DNA of 64,000 nt from Microbispora triticiradicis. GTDB taxonomy: Bacteria > Actinomycetota > Actinomycetes > Streptosporangiales > Streptosporangiaceae. The notes beneath the pieces were generated by a model that ran no database searches, was not told the origin of the DNA, and worked only from the letters and a program-made list of their open reading frames with translations. Below, piece after piece: positions 1 to 8,600 of this stretch; the stretch's first letter is position 1, and every line of letters begins with the position of its first letter. A program made the position numbers and the translations under genes. Location: the NCBI GenBank assembly GCA_003260025.2, contig QFZU02000127.1, positions 25,677-89,676 of the forward strand, read 5' to 3'.

Positions 1-82
1 GGCCGGCACCGCCAACGGCACGAAGCTCATCCTCTGGGCCTGCAACGGCGGAAACAACCAGAAGTGGACCCTGCGCAGCTGA
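1..82 (+). CDS. C-terminal fragment of a ricin-type (beta-trefoil) lectin domain protein
   Basis: The reading frame is open from the window edge and ends with TGA at 80-82. The 26 visible residues end in NGGNNQKWTLRS. The QxW motif (NQKW) after a WxCNGG stretch is the signature of the last repeat of a ricin B-type carbohydrate-binding domain, usually the C-terminal module of secreted actinomycete glycoside hydrolases. The catalytic part is outside the window, so the substrate cannot be named. Confidence 0.75.
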   Translation, partial: AGTANGTKLILWACNGGNNQKWTLRS

Positions 83-97
83 CGTGAGGTCCTGACC

Positions 98-134
98 GGG
101 CCGCGGGCGGTCGAACACGCACCGCCCGCGGCCC
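98..134. terminator. GC-rich hairpin terminator
   Basis: A perfect 14-bp inverted repeat (98-111 with 121-134, 9-nt loop) sits 16 nt after the lectin stop and before the end of the convergent MFS gene. It lacks a T run, as is usual in high-GC actinomycetes, and could serve both genes. Confidence 0.75.
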
Positions 135-182
135 ACTCCGGCGACGGCCGGGGTTACGCAGATCGAGGTCGTCCGGCGGGAG

Positions 183-1424
183 TCAGTCGGCAGACGTGGT
201 GACGAGGGCGGGCGCGGCGTCGCGAGACGGGGTACGCCACGGGAGTACCGCGGCCGTCGCGACGAGCAGCACCGCGCCGACCGCGATCGCGGCGCGGGCG
301 CCGGCGAGGCCGGCCAGGACGCCCCACACGGCCGTGAGCGTGGCGGTCGTCGTCCGCGAGGTGATGGTCCAGGCGGTCAGGACCCGCGCCACCTTGCCGT
401 CCTCGACCCGTTCGAGACGGTAGGTGGTGAAGACGGGGTTGAAGACGCCCATACAGGTGATCAGGCCGAACTCGACCAGCATGATCAGCGCGAGGCCGGC
501 CGGGCCCTGCCCCGTGAACGTGAGCCCGACGAGCCAGGGCACCCGCGCGACGCCGAACGTCAGCAGCATCGCCCGCTGCCCGAACCGGCGGACGAGCGGG
601 CGGGAGATCCGCGAGCCCAGGATGCCGCCCAGGCAGGGAACGCCGAAGGCGAGCCCGTACTGCAGCGGCGTCAGGCCGAGATCGTGCAGCATCAGGAAGG
701 TCAGCGGCGGAGCCGTCGCCATGATGAGCGCGGAGACGAGCACCGTGTTCGCGAACAGGACGCGCAGCCCGCGGTCCGCGACGATCGTCCGCCACCCCTC
801 GGCGATCTCCGCCCGGCGCGAGATGCCCGTACGGCGGACAGGTGGGTCCGGCTCGGGAGCCGTGATCGCGCGGATGCCCAGCGCGGACAGGAGATAGCTG
901 GCCGCGTTCAGGGCGACCGTGACGACAGGGCCGAGCATCCCGATCAGCGCGCCTCCGGCCGGCGGGCCGACAGCGGTGGACGTCCACATGACCATCTCGA
1001 ACCGGCCGTTCGCCTCCATCAGGTGGCTCCTGGGCACGAGGGCCTTGAGGTGGGCCCCGCCTGCCCCCACGAAGACGATGTCGGCCAGGGCGACGACCAC
1101 GGCCACGACGAGCAGGTGCGCGTACGTCAACGCGCCGGCGGCGTACGCGACCGGCACGGTCAGCAGCGTCAGGAAGCGGACCAGGTCGGCCCGGATCATG
1201 AGCCGCCGCTTCCTCCGGAACTCCATCCACGGGCCGAGCGGCACGGCCAGCAGGGCGCCGGCGGCTCCGCCGGCCGCCGCGATCAGGGACACCTGTGCGG
1301 CGCCGGCGTGCAGGGCCAGGATGGCGATCAGCGGAAACGCGTCCAGCGCCAGCCATGTCCCCAGCGAGCTCACCGCATAGGCCCCCCAGAGCCACGCGAA
1401 GTCCCGTCCCAGCCCCCGCGCCAT
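183..1424 (-). CDS. MFS transporter (drug-exporter type)
   Basis: 413 residues with about 12 hydrophobic segments and a basic loop (EFRRKRRLMIRADLVRF) after the second pair of helices, the position of the conserved MFS loop 2-3 motif. The pattern resembles the macrolide-efflux/enterobactin-exporter-like MFS group common in actinomycetes. A proton-driven efflux role is inferred from the family; the substrate is unknown. The ATG at 1424 is followed directly by the amphipathic start and the first helix. The gene stands alone: convergent to the lectin gene, and about 310 nt from the next gene on the same strand. Confidence 0.85.
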   Translation of the reverse strand: MARGLGRDFAWLWGAYAVSSLGTWLALDAFPLIAILALHAGAAQVSLIAAAGGAAGALLAVPLGPWMEFRRKRRLMIRADLVRFLTLLTVPVAYAAGALTYAHLLVVAVVVALADIVFVGAGGAHLKALVPRSHLMEANGRFEMVMWTSTAVGPPAGGALIGMLGPVVTVALNAASYLLSALGIRAITAPEPDPPVRRTGISRRAEIAEGWRTIVADRGLRVLFANTVLVSALIMATAPPLTFLMLHDLGLTPLQYGLAFGVPCLGGILGSRISRPLVRRFGQRAMLLTFGVARVPWLVGLTFTGQGPAGLALIMLVEFGLITCMGVFNPVFTTYRLERVEDGKVARVLTAWTITSRTTTATLTAVWGVLAGLAGARAAIAVGAVLLVATAAVLPWRTPSRDAAPALVTTSAD

Positions 1425-1736
1425 CGGCCGCCCCCGCCTCTCCCCAAGCGAACAGAGGTCGATCCAACACCCGTCCGGGACCGGGAGCCAACCGACGGCC
1501 GTCAGCCGGTCCGATGCGGGGGCTCCACGCCAGGACAGGGATCATGCGCGCCACCTCGTGACGCGAGCACCGGGTAGGGCTGCAGCCACAGCACCTCGCC
1601 GCCGGTCGCGGGTTCCGGGCGGCACCTGGCGAGGAGGTCCAGGCAGGCGTTGGTGGCGATCCGGCATGGCCGACCCGGTGCCGGATCGGGCTGAGCGGCC
1701 CCGGCGGGAGAGGTCCCGCGCCGGGGCCGGTGGGGG
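1425..1736. other. Intergenic region with terminator of the aldo/keto reductase gene
   Basis: No gene is supported here. A long hairpin at 1696-1729 (arm 1696-1708, arm 1715-1729, one 2-nt bulge) lies just after the stop of the minus-strand aldo/keto reductase gene and is its likely terminator. The rest should hold the promoter of the downstream minus-strand MFS gene, but I see no convincing -35/-10 pair. Confidence 0.6.
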
Positions 1737-2648
1737 TCAGACGGGGGCGTCGAGGCGGGAGAGCAGGTCGTCGTCGAGCTTCACGTCGGCCATGACCTCC
1801 TCCAGCTGGGCGACCGAGCTGACCCCGACGATCGGGAGGATGTCCTGCGCGCGCAGCCAGGCGAGCACGACCTGGTTGCGCGTCGCGCCGATCTCGCCCG
1901 CGACCTCGTCGAGCACGGCCAGCCGCCTGGTGGTGCCCGGGTGGTCGTAGTGCTCGGGCAGCGGCTTGGCCGTGTACGCGCCCGCCAGCAGTGAGGAGTA
2001 GACCCACAGCTTGAGGTCGCCCTCGGAGCGCACGTAATCGAGCAGCTCCTCGGTGACCAGGGTGTGGCCGCCCTCCGGCAGCCGTACGCCGGGGCGGGGA
2101 CGGAGGTAGGAGTGACGGAGCTGCACGTGGCCGTACCGGGTGCCGCCGCGCGCGGCCGCCAGTGCGCGGGCCCGCTCCAGCCGCCAGGTGGCGTGGTTGC
2201 TCGCGCCGATCTCCCTGGCCTTGCCGGCCCGCACCACCTCGTCGAAGGCGGCGACGGTCTCCTCCAGCGGCGTCGTCCTGTCGTCGATGTGGGCCCAGTA
2301 CACGTCCACGTGATCGGTGCCGAGGCGCCGCAGGCTGCCCTCGATCGCGGCCCGCACGACACCGGCTGACAGGCCCTCGGCGGCGTCGAGCGTACGGGCG
2401 CCGGGCACGGACGGGCGGGCGCCGCACTTGGTGCTGATCACCACCGCGTCCCGGTCGCGGCGGGAGGCGAGCCACCGGCCGATGGTGGCCTCGCTCTCGT
2501 CCCCGGTCGCGCCGTCCAGCCAGAAGGGGTAGTTGTTGGCCGTGTCGAGGATCGTTCCGCCGCCTTCGACGAAGCGGTCGAGTATGGCGAAAGAGGTCTC
2601 TTCGTCCACGGCTGTCCCGAAGGGGATCGTCCCCAGAGCGATTCTCAT
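1737..2648 (-). CDS. Aldo/keto reductase
   Basis: 303 residues of the (beta/alpha)8 NADPH-dependent oxidoreductase family. Visible family features: LDTANNYPFW with the catalytic-tetrad Asp and Tyr near residue 45, a Lys in STKCGARPS, HVDVYWAHIDD in the position of the conserved (Y/F)xxH segment, GASNHATW, and a C-terminal cofactor segment IVGVSSVAQLEE. I chose the ATG at 2648 because AGGG lies at a proper distance upstream; an in-frame GTG three codons earlier is the alternative. It follows the pentapeptide gene on the same strand by 45 nt and could be cotranscribed. Substrate unknown. Confidence 0.88.
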   Translation of the reverse strand: MRIALGTIPFGTAVDEETSFAILDRFVEGGGTILDTANNYPFWLDGATGDESEATIGRWLASRRDRDAVVISTKCGARPSVPGARTLDAAEGLSAGVVRAAIEGSLRRLGTDHVDVYWAHIDDRTTPLEETVAAFDEVVRAGKAREIGASNHATWRLERARALAAARGGTRYGHVQLRHSYLRPRPGVRLPEGGHTLVTEELLDYVRSEGDLKLWVYSSLLAGAYTAKPLPEHYDHPGTTRRLAVLDEVAGEIGATRNQVVLAWLRAQDILPIVGVSSVAQLEEVMADVKLDDDLLSRLDAPV

Positions 2649-2693
2649 GCCGATCACCCTGCCGCCTGGAGCGCACTCCAGCGCAAGCCGCTT

Positions 2694-4379
2694 TCACCGG
2701 CGGCGGGTGAGGGCCTTCCGGCCGCGCGCCACGATCGTCTCGACGTCCTTCAGGTCGTCCATGTCGTGGGCGGTCGCCAGCGCTTCCTTCGCCGCGTCGT
2801 AGGCGTCCAGGGCCGCGTTCCAGTCGATCTCGCCGGTTCTGTCCGCCGCGCCGTCGATCTCCTCTCCCAGCCGCGTGACGTTCTCCTCCTGCACGCTCCG
2901 GGCGTCCGAGAAGCGGACGGCCCTTTCCGCGGCCTGCTTCCTGGCGGCCTTCCTCCGGCGGGTTCCGCGTACGACCAGCCCGAGGACGATCCAGAAGACG
3001 ATCAGGCCCACGATGCCGAAGAAGACCACCCAGCCGGCGCCGAGCCTGCTGGTGGACCCGGACAGGTCGGCGTCCTCCGCGTAGTCGACCTCCAGGCCGG
3101 TGACCTCGGCGTCCTGGAAGGTCGCGCCCCGCAGCTCGGCCGACTGCAGGCTGGCGTCGGTCAGTGTCGCCTTACGGAAGACCGCGTCCCGGAGCCTGCC
3201 GCTGTTGAGCTGTGCCCGGTCCATCCGCGCGGCGGTGAAGTCGGCCTGGTCCGCCGTGACGCTGGTCATCTCCGCCCCGCGAAGATCGGCGCCGGTCAGT
3301 GTGGCCCCGGTCAGGTCGGAGCTGCTCATCGCGGCCTCCGAGAGGTCCGCCCGGGTCAGGTTCGCCCCGGTGAGGTCCGCGCTGCCGAGCGCGGCCCGTC
3401 GCAGGTGCGCGCCGGTCAGGTTCGCGCCCTTGAGGGAGCGGAAGGTCGTCCCGGCGGCGGAGACGTCCCGCAGGATGGCCCGGTTGAGCTTGACGCTGCT
3501 CAGGTCGAGGCCGTCCAGCTTGGCGCCGGTGAGGTCGGCGCAGCTCAGGTCGTCGGGGAAGTCGGTGACCGTGGTCAGGTCCCACCCCGCGTAGTGCTGG
3601 CCCTCGTCCGGCTCGCACGCCGCGCCGGGAGCGGGCAGGTCCTTCGGCACGCCCGTGCTCCCGGCCAGCCGGGCGCCCCGTACGTCACGCAGGTCGGCCC
3701 CGCCGAGGTCGGCGTCCCGGACGTCCGCGCCGTCCATCACCGACCCGTACAGCTGCGCGTCCCGGAGGTCGGCCCGCCGCAACACGGCCTTGATCAGGGT
3801 GGCGCCGTAGAGCCGGGCCTTCGGGGCCTTCACCCGGGTGAGGTCGGCCCGGCGCAGGTCGGCGCCGTAGACGTCGGCGTCGGTGAGGTCGGTCCCGACC
3901 AGCTTCGCGTCGTCGAACTGGGCGGAGTACGCCTTGGCCCGCGTCAGCGTGGCCCCGCTCAGGTCGGCTCCCTCCAGGTGCGCGCCGTACGGCGAGGAGT
4001 CGTCCATCGTCGCCCCGCGCAGGTCCGCGCCCCGCAGGTCCGCGTAGTAGAGCTCGGCCTCGGACAGGTCGGCCTTGCCCAGCCTGACCCCGGCCATCTG
4101 GGCGTTCCCGAGATGCGTCCCCTTGAGCGACGCTCCGCGCAGGTCGGCCCCGGTGAGCGGGACGCGTACGTACAGCCCGTCCAGCGTGGCGCCGCGCAGG
4201 TCGGCGCAGGACAGGTCGGCGGGCAGGGCGGCCCGGGTGAGATCCCGCCCGGCCAGTTTCGGGCCACTGCCGGGACGGCACGGGAGCGGCGCGGCGGAGG
4301 CCGGCGAGACGAGGACCACCGGCAGGACGACGGCGGCGGCGAGTGTCATGCCGGCGAGTAGGCGGGGAAGGCCGGGCAT
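2694..4379 (-). CDS. Secreted, membrane-anchored pentapeptide-repeat protein
   Basis: 561 residues. An N-terminal signal peptide ends near ASAAP (residue 30). Two blocks of pentapeptide repeats of the A(D/N)LxG type follow (about 50-240 and 285-430), split by a linker with a Cys-containing PxDLSCADL element that also starts the first block. One transmembrane helix (about 445-465) and a charged, probably cytoplasmic, coiled-coil tail (about 475-561) complete it. The repeats should form right-handed quadrilateral beta-helices outside the membrane, with the tail inside, a layout suited to sensing or scaffolding. No function is known from the sequence. The strong repeats produce long spurious ORFs on the other strand. 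Confidence 0.85.
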   Translation of the reverse strand: MPGLPRLLAGMTLAAAVVLPVVLVSPASAAPLPCRPGSGPKLAGRDLTRAALPADLSCADLRGATLDGLYVRVPLTGADLRGASLKGTHLGNAQMAGVRLGKADLSEAELYYADLRGADLRGATMDDSSPYGAHLEGADLSGATLTRAKAYSAQFDDAKLVGTDLTDADVYGADLRRADLTRVKAPKARLYGATLIKAVLRRADLRDAQLYGSVMDGADVRDADLGGADLRDVRGARLAGSTGVPKDLPAPGAACEPDEGQHYAGWDLTTVTDFPDDLSCADLTGAKLDGLDLSSVKLNRAILRDVSAAGTTFRSLKGANLTGAHLRRAALGSADLTGANLTRADLSEAAMSSSDLTGATLTGADLRGAEMTSVTADQADFTAARMDRAQLNSGRLRDAVFRKATLTDASLQSAELRGATFQDAEVTGLEVDYAEDADLSGSTSRLGAGWVVFFGIVGLIVFWIVLGLVVRGTRRRKAARKQAAERAVRFSDARSVQEENVTRLGEEIDGAADRTGEIDWNAALDAYDAAKEALATAHDMDDLKDVETIVARGRKALTRRR

Positions 4380-4546
4380 CTCTGTCTCACTGTCTCCTTC
4401 GGAAGAGCCGCCTTTCGGAGCAGGTCCCCGGGAAAGGCGTTGAACAGCACCCGTTATATGGGGAACTGTTTGCGATCCGCTTGCGAACCGCCTACAGACA
4501 CAACCGCTCGCGGCGGTACGGCATCCGCTGTGACAGGATCAATGGC

Positions 4547-4945
4547 GTGGCCGTGTACACACCTGGACAGGTCGTCGAGGAGACCGGTTTCAGCCTCGAC
4601 ACCCTTCGTTACTACGAACGGATCGGGCTGCTGGAGCCGATCGGCCGGAACGCGTCGGGCCAGCGGCGCTTCACCGAGGAGGACGTGAGCTGGCTCGGCA
4701 TGGTCCGCTGCCTCAGGGACACCGGCATGCCGATCGCCGAGATGCTGCGCTTCGCCGCGCTCGTACGGCAGGGTGAGCACACCATCGCCGACCGCATCGC
4801 GCTGCTGGAGGAGCACGACCGGAAGGTCGAGGCCCAGATCGCCGACCTGCGTCAGAAGCAGGGCGGGGTGCAGCGGAAGATGCAGTACTACAAGGACGTG
4901 CTCACCATGCGCGCCATGCTCCCCGACTGCGAGCAGGCCTCCTGA
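4547..4945 (+). CDS. MerR-family transcriptional regulator
   Basis: 132 residues: N-terminal winged helix YTPGQVVEETGFSLDTLRYYERIGLL, the MerR DNA-binding signature, then a dimerisation coiled coil (about 80-118). No conserved Cys set for metals is present, so it resembles the MerR subgroup that responds to organic compounds or stress. The frame is open further upstream, but GTG 4547 (or GTG 4553) fits the family length best. Divergent from the pentapeptide gene and convergent with the ABC exporter; either could be its target, which is inference only. Confidence 0.85.
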   Translation: MAVYTPGQVVEETGFSLDTLRYYERIGLLEPIGRNASGQRRFTEEDVSWLGMVRCLRDTGMPIAEMLRFAALVRQGEHTIADRIALLEEHDRKVEAQIADLRQKQGGVQRKMQYYKDVLTMRAMLPDCEQAS

Positions 4946-5018
4946 GGGCCGGACCGGGCCGGTCCGGGTGCGTGACCGGCCATGCTGGACTGCGCCCGCT
5001 CGTGCCCGGCCCGCTGGT

Positions 5019-5045
5019 GCCCGGCCCGCTCGTGGCGGGCCGGGC
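5019..5045. terminator. Bidirectional hairpin between MerR and ABC genes
   Basis: Perfect 11-bp stem (5019-5029 with 5035-5045, 5-nt loop) in the 120-nt gap between two convergent genes. The same GC-rich 15-mer-like unit is repeated about three times just upstream (4995-5030). Confidence 0.7.
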
Positions 5046-5065
5046 GGGCGGCTTGTAAGGCCGGC

Positions 5066-6967
5066 TCAGGAGGCCCGGTACGCCTCGGCCTGGAGGTTGT
5101 AGAGCTCGGCGTAGAGCCCGTCGAGCGCGATCAGTTCGTCGTGCGTGCCGTGCTCGCGGACGAGGCCGTGGTCGAGCACGTAGATGCGGTCGGCGTAGCG
5201 GACGCTGGCGAGCCGGTGCGTGATGAGCAGCACCGTCCGCCCGTCGGCGTGCCGCCTGATCCGGTCGAACAACGCGTGCTCGGCCCGGGCATCGAGGGCC
5301 GCCGTGGGCTCGTCGCAGATCAGCAGTGGCGCGTCGCGGTAGAAGCCGCGCGCCACCGCCACACGCTGCCACTGGCCGCCCGACAGTTCGTGGCCGTTCT
5401 TGAACCGGCGGTCCAGCAGCGTGCGGTAGCCGTGCGGCAGTTCGGCGATTACCTGGTCGGCGCCCGCCACCTCGGCGGCGCGGACCACCTCGTCCTCGCC
5501 CCTCTGCATGCCCATCGTGATGTTGTGGCGGGCGGTCAGCGGCCACCGGGTGTGGTCCTGCGCGATGACCGCGATCCTGCGGCGCAGGCTGTCGGGATCG
5601 ACCCCGGTCACGTCGACGTCGTCCCACAGCACCCGGCCGCCGTCCGGCTCGTACAGCCCGGCGAGGATCTTGGCGAGGGTGGTCTTGCCCGAGCCGTTCT
5701 CCCCGACGAGGGCCACGACCTCCCCGCGCTCGACGCGGGCCGACACCCCGCGCAGGGCCGGGGCCGGCGTGGCGGGGTAGGTGAACGTGACGTCCTCGAC
5801 CGTGATGCGCTCGAAGCGTTCCGGGGCCTGCCGCTCGCGGAGGGGCGGGACCCTGCCCTCGGCGTGCGCGGCGAAGTCCAGGAAGTCGGTGAAGTAGAGG
5901 CCCTCCTCGTAGAGCCGGTTCGTCGCGTACAGGAGGCTCGCCAGCGACCCCTGGCCGGTCCGGATGGCGAGCACCGCGGTGCCGGCCACCGCGAGCGGCA
6001 CCGCGCCGATCACCAGCAGCACCCCGAGCGTGACGTAGACGACGCCCTGCCCGACGCCGCCGAGCGCCTCGCCCAGGATCCTCGCGAACGTCTGCCGCCG
6101 CGCGAGCGCGAGCATCACCCGCTGCTCGCCCATGGCGACCGTGTCGAACATGCGGAGCAGGAAACGGCGCATGGTGAACGTGCGCACCTCGGCCGCGGTG
6201 TCCTTGTCGGCGAGCAGTTCCTCGATGATCCACTTGCGGCGGCGGGCCGAGATCAGCTGCAGGTTGGTCGTGTAGCGCATCCTGGCCGACCGGACCGTCG
6301 CCCAGGCGTCGGGCAGCACCGCCAGCAGGAGCAGCGGCAGCAGCACGGGGTGCAGCACGCCCAGCACGCCCGCCGCGGCCGCGAGCCCGACGAGGGCGGT
6401 CACGGTGTCGATGGCCGCGCTCACGATCGAGTCGGCCACCATGCCGCGCATGCGGGCCCGCTGCAGCGCGTCGTGGAACTCCGGATCGTCGTAGCAGACG
6501 AGCTCGACCTGGCTCGTCAGCGTGTAGAGCCGTCGCTCGGTGATGCGGCTGACCTGGGGTGACAGCCGTGACTCGGCCCAGCCCGCAGCGGCCTGCACCG
6601 CCGTGCGCACGGTGGCGGCGAGACCCACGAGCAGCAGGCTCGGCAGCGCGGCCCGGACCCGGTCGGGGGTCGGGCCGGCCTGGAGCAGCGCGGTCAGGAC
6701 GCCGGTGGTGGCCAGCAGGCCGAAGGCGGTGAAGACGCCGCCGAGCACGCTCAGCGCGATGGTGGCCAGGGTGTCGCGGGGGCTCGCCTCCCACGCGATC
6801 CGGAGGGCCTGGCGGGTCAGGCCGGGCAGCCGCCGCGCCACGGTCAGGAAACTGATCCCCGCCATCGTGCCGTAGTGCCGGGCCCACTGAGGTGACTCGA
6901 TCTCCTCCAGATCGGGTAGGTCGTCCTCGGACAGATGGTCGTGTCCCCCCTGCTGTGTGACCGTCAT
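5066..6967 (-). CDS. ABC transporter, fused permease and ATPase (exporter type)
   Basis: 633 residues. An acidic N-terminus is followed by a six-helix transmembrane domain (about 45-335) and a nucleotide-binding domain. Visible ATPase motifs: Walker A GENGSGKTT (about 430), signature LSGGQWQR, Walker B LLICDEPTAALD and the switch His in LLITHRLASV. This half-transporter layout dimerises to export lipids, peptides or drugs. The sequence WARHYGTMAGIS near the start resembles exporters found beside actinomycete natural-product genes, but none are here. Substrate unknown. The start ATG at 6967 faces the sugar operon promoter region. Confidence 0.93.
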   Translation of the reverse strand: MTVTQQGGHDHLSEDDLPDLEEIESPQWARHYGTMAGISFLTVARRLPGLTRQALRIAWEASPRDTLATIALSVLGGVFTAFGLLATTGVLTALLQAGPTPDRVRAALPSLLLVGLAATVRTAVQAAAGWAESRLSPQVSRITERRLYTLTSQVELVCYDDPEFHDALQRARMRGMVADSIVSAAIDTVTALVGLAAAAGVLGVLHPVLLPLLLLAVLPDAWATVRSARMRYTTNLQLISARRRKWIIEELLADKDTAAEVRTFTMRRFLLRMFDTVAMGEQRVMLALARRQTFARILGEALGGVGQGVVYVTLGVLLVIGAVPLAVAGTAVLAIRTGQGSLASLLYATNRLYEEGLYFTDFLDFAAHAEGRVPPLRERQAPERFERITVEDVTFTYPATPAPALRGVSARVERGEVVALVGENGSGKTTLAKILAGLYEPDGGRVLWDDVDVTGVDPDSLRRRIAVIAQDHTRWPLTARHNITMGMQRGEDEVVRAAEVAGADQVIAELPHGYRTLLDRRFKNGHELSGGQWQRVAVARGFYRDAPLLICDEPTAALDARAEHALFDRIRRHADGRTVLLITHRLASVRYADRIYVLDHGLVREHGTHDELIALDGLYAELYNLQAEAYRAS

Positions 6968-7122
6968 GCCAGCAGTGTGTGCGCCCGTACCGACAATTTC
7001 GCGGGCTCCGGCCGCAGTGCTCCCTTTGACGCACGTCCCTAACAGTCCGCCAACCTCCGTATGCAGAGACGTTATCGGGACAAACTTGACGGCGTGCCCG
7101 TGGAAGTGGGTGGATGGGCTCT

Positions 7123-7140
7123 GCTGACAACGTTGTCAGC
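7123..7140. promoter_or_regulatory. LacI-family operator before the sugar ABC operon
   Basis: A perfect 18-bp palindrome, GCTGACAACGTTGTCAGC, lies 57 nt before the binding-protein ATG. Its core GACAACGTTGTC recurs directly before the LacI gene at 13810-13821. A central CG in an even palindrome is typical of LacI/PurR-family operators. Confidence 0.8.
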
Positions 7141-7197
7141 CATATGTGTCTTCGGGGAGCCCGAAATCCTCGCGAAAAGCCTGAAGGGAATGTTGCG

Positions 7198-8484
7198 ATG
7201 AGACGACGGTGGATGGCGGCCGTCGCGGTCTCGGTGGCAGGCCTGCTGACCCTTTCCGCGTGCGGCGGCGGTGACAAGCAGGACACCGCGGGCGGTCCGG
7301 CCGCGCACAAGAAGGTCGAGGTCTTCTCGTGGTGGACGGGCCCAGGTGAGGCCGACGGCCTGAAGGCGATGCGTGAGATCTTCGCCAAGGAGAACTCCAA
7401 CTTCGAGTTCTTCGACGCGGCCGTGGCCGGCGGCTCGGGCGACCAGGCCAGGGCGCTGCTGTCGAGCAAGCTGCAGGCCAACCAGCCTCCGGACACCTTC
7501 CAGGGGCACGCCGGGGCCGAGCTCCAGGGCTACATCAAGAGCGGCAAGCTGGAGTCGCTGAACTTCCTGTACGACGAGCTGAAGCTCAAGGACGTGCTGC
7601 CGCAGCAGCTGATCGACCAGATCACGGTGGAGGGCCAGGTCTACTCCGTGCCGGTGAACATCCACCGGTCGAACGTTCTGTGGTTCAACCCCTCGGTCCT
7701 CAAGGACGCCGGGATCTCCGGCGCGCCGAAGACGGTGGACGAGTTCATCGCCGACCTGGAGAAGGTCAAGAAGAGCGGCAAGATCCCGCTGTCGATCGGC
7801 TCGCAGTGGACGCTCGTCCACCTGCTGGAGTCCGTGCTGCTCGGCTCGCTCGGCACCGACGCCTACAACGCGCTGTGGACGGCCACCTCCGACTGGTCCA
7901 ACGCGAACGTGACCAAGGCGCTGGAGAACTTCAAGACGATCCTGTCGTACGCCGGGACCCCGCAGGACGACTGGCAGCCGGCGGCCAAGCAGGTCGCCGA
8001 CGGCGAGGCCGCCTTCAACATCATGGGCGACTGGGCCTACGGCTACTTCCACAACCCGCCGGAGGGCGGTCTCGGCAAGGAGTCGAAGAAGGACTTCGAC
8101 TGGGCCGCGTCCCCGGGCACGGACGGCACGTTCATGTGGCTGTCGGACAGCTTCACCCTGCCGAAGGGCGCGCCCAACCGCGACGGCGCGATCGCGTGGC
8201 TGAAGGTGGCCGCCAGCAAGGAGGGCCAGGACGCGTTCAACCCGCTGAAGGGCTCGATCCCCGCCCGCAAGGACGCCGACCAGTCGCTCTACAAGGACTA
8301 CCTGTCCTGGAGCCTGGAGCAGTGGTCCGCCGACAAGCTGGCCGGCTCCATCCAGCACGGCGTGGTCGCCAACGACACCTGGCGTACCGCGATCACCGAC
8401 GCGGTCGGCCTGTTCCAGCAGGACAAGAACGTCGCCAAGTTCCAGCAGGCGCTGGTCGCGGCGGCCAAGAACAGCGGCCAGTGA
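7198..8484 (+). CDS. Sugar ABC transporter substrate-binding lipoprotein
   Basis: 428 residues, family 1 extracellular solute-binding protein. The signal peptide MRRRWMAAVAVSVAGLLTLSAC ends in a lipobox (LSAC), so the mature protein is a membrane-anchored lipoprotein. Mature features such as FSWWTGPGEADGL and INIMGDWAYGYF are typical of oligosaccharide and alpha-glucoside binders. I chose ATG 7198 rather than the in-frame upstream ATGs because only it gives a proper signal peptide. First gene of a three-gene operon, followed by a strong intercistronic hairpin. Expression is probably repressed by the nearby LacI protein through the 7123 palindrome. The exact sugar is not predictable. Confidence 0.93.
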   Translation: MRRRWMAAVAVSVAGLLTLSACGGGDKQDTAGGPAAHKKVEVFSWWTGPGEADGLKAMREIFAKENSNFEFFDAAVAGGSGDQARALLSSKLQANQPPDTFQGHAGAELQGYIKSGKLESLNFLYDELKLKDVLPQQLIDQITVEGQVYSVPVNIHRSNVLWFNPSVLKDAGISGAPKTVDEFIADLEKVKKSGKIPLSIGSQWTLVHLLESVLLGSLGTDAYNALWTATSDWSNANVTKALENFKTILSYAGTPQDDWQPAAKQVADGEAAFNIMGDWAYGYFHNPPEGGLGKESKKDFDWAASPGTDGTFMWLSDSFTLPKGAPNRDGAIAWLKVAASKEGQDAFNPLKGSIPARKDADQSLYKDYLSWSLEQWSADKLAGSIQHGVVANDTWRTAITDAVGLFQQDKNVAKFQQALVAAAKNSGQ

Positions 8485-8526
8485 ACAGTGGCCGGTGACC
8501 AACGGCCAGTGAGCTGATCTCCCCGT

Positions 8527-8578
8527 ACGGCCCACGCCGTGACCGCCGCCGGGCTCCGGCCGGCGCGGCGTGGGCCGT
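8527..8578 (+). promoter_or_regulatory. Intercistronic hairpin in the sugar ABC operon
   Basis: Perfect 13-bp outer stem (8527-8539 with 8566-8578) with further GC pairing inside, between the binding protein and first permease. Such hairpins commonly attenuate read-through or protect the upstream mRNA so that binding protein exceeds permease; that role here is inferred. Confidence 0.65.
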
Positions 8579-8600
8579 GCTTGACTTCTGAGAGGCGCAA

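Noticed and set aside
154..2697. Long minus-strand ORF of 847 codons spanning MFS and aldo/keto reductase
   Set aside because: Arg/Gly/Pro-rich shadow frame of high-GC DNA; the two known families in other frames explain the region.
2766..4361. 531-codon plus-strand ORF opposite the pentapeptide gene
   Set aside because: Its repeat-like text is the antisense of the pentapeptide repeats.
4902..7496. 864-codon minus-strand ORF
   Set aside because: Shadow of the ABC exporter in another frame; only the 5066-6967 frame shows ATPase motifs.
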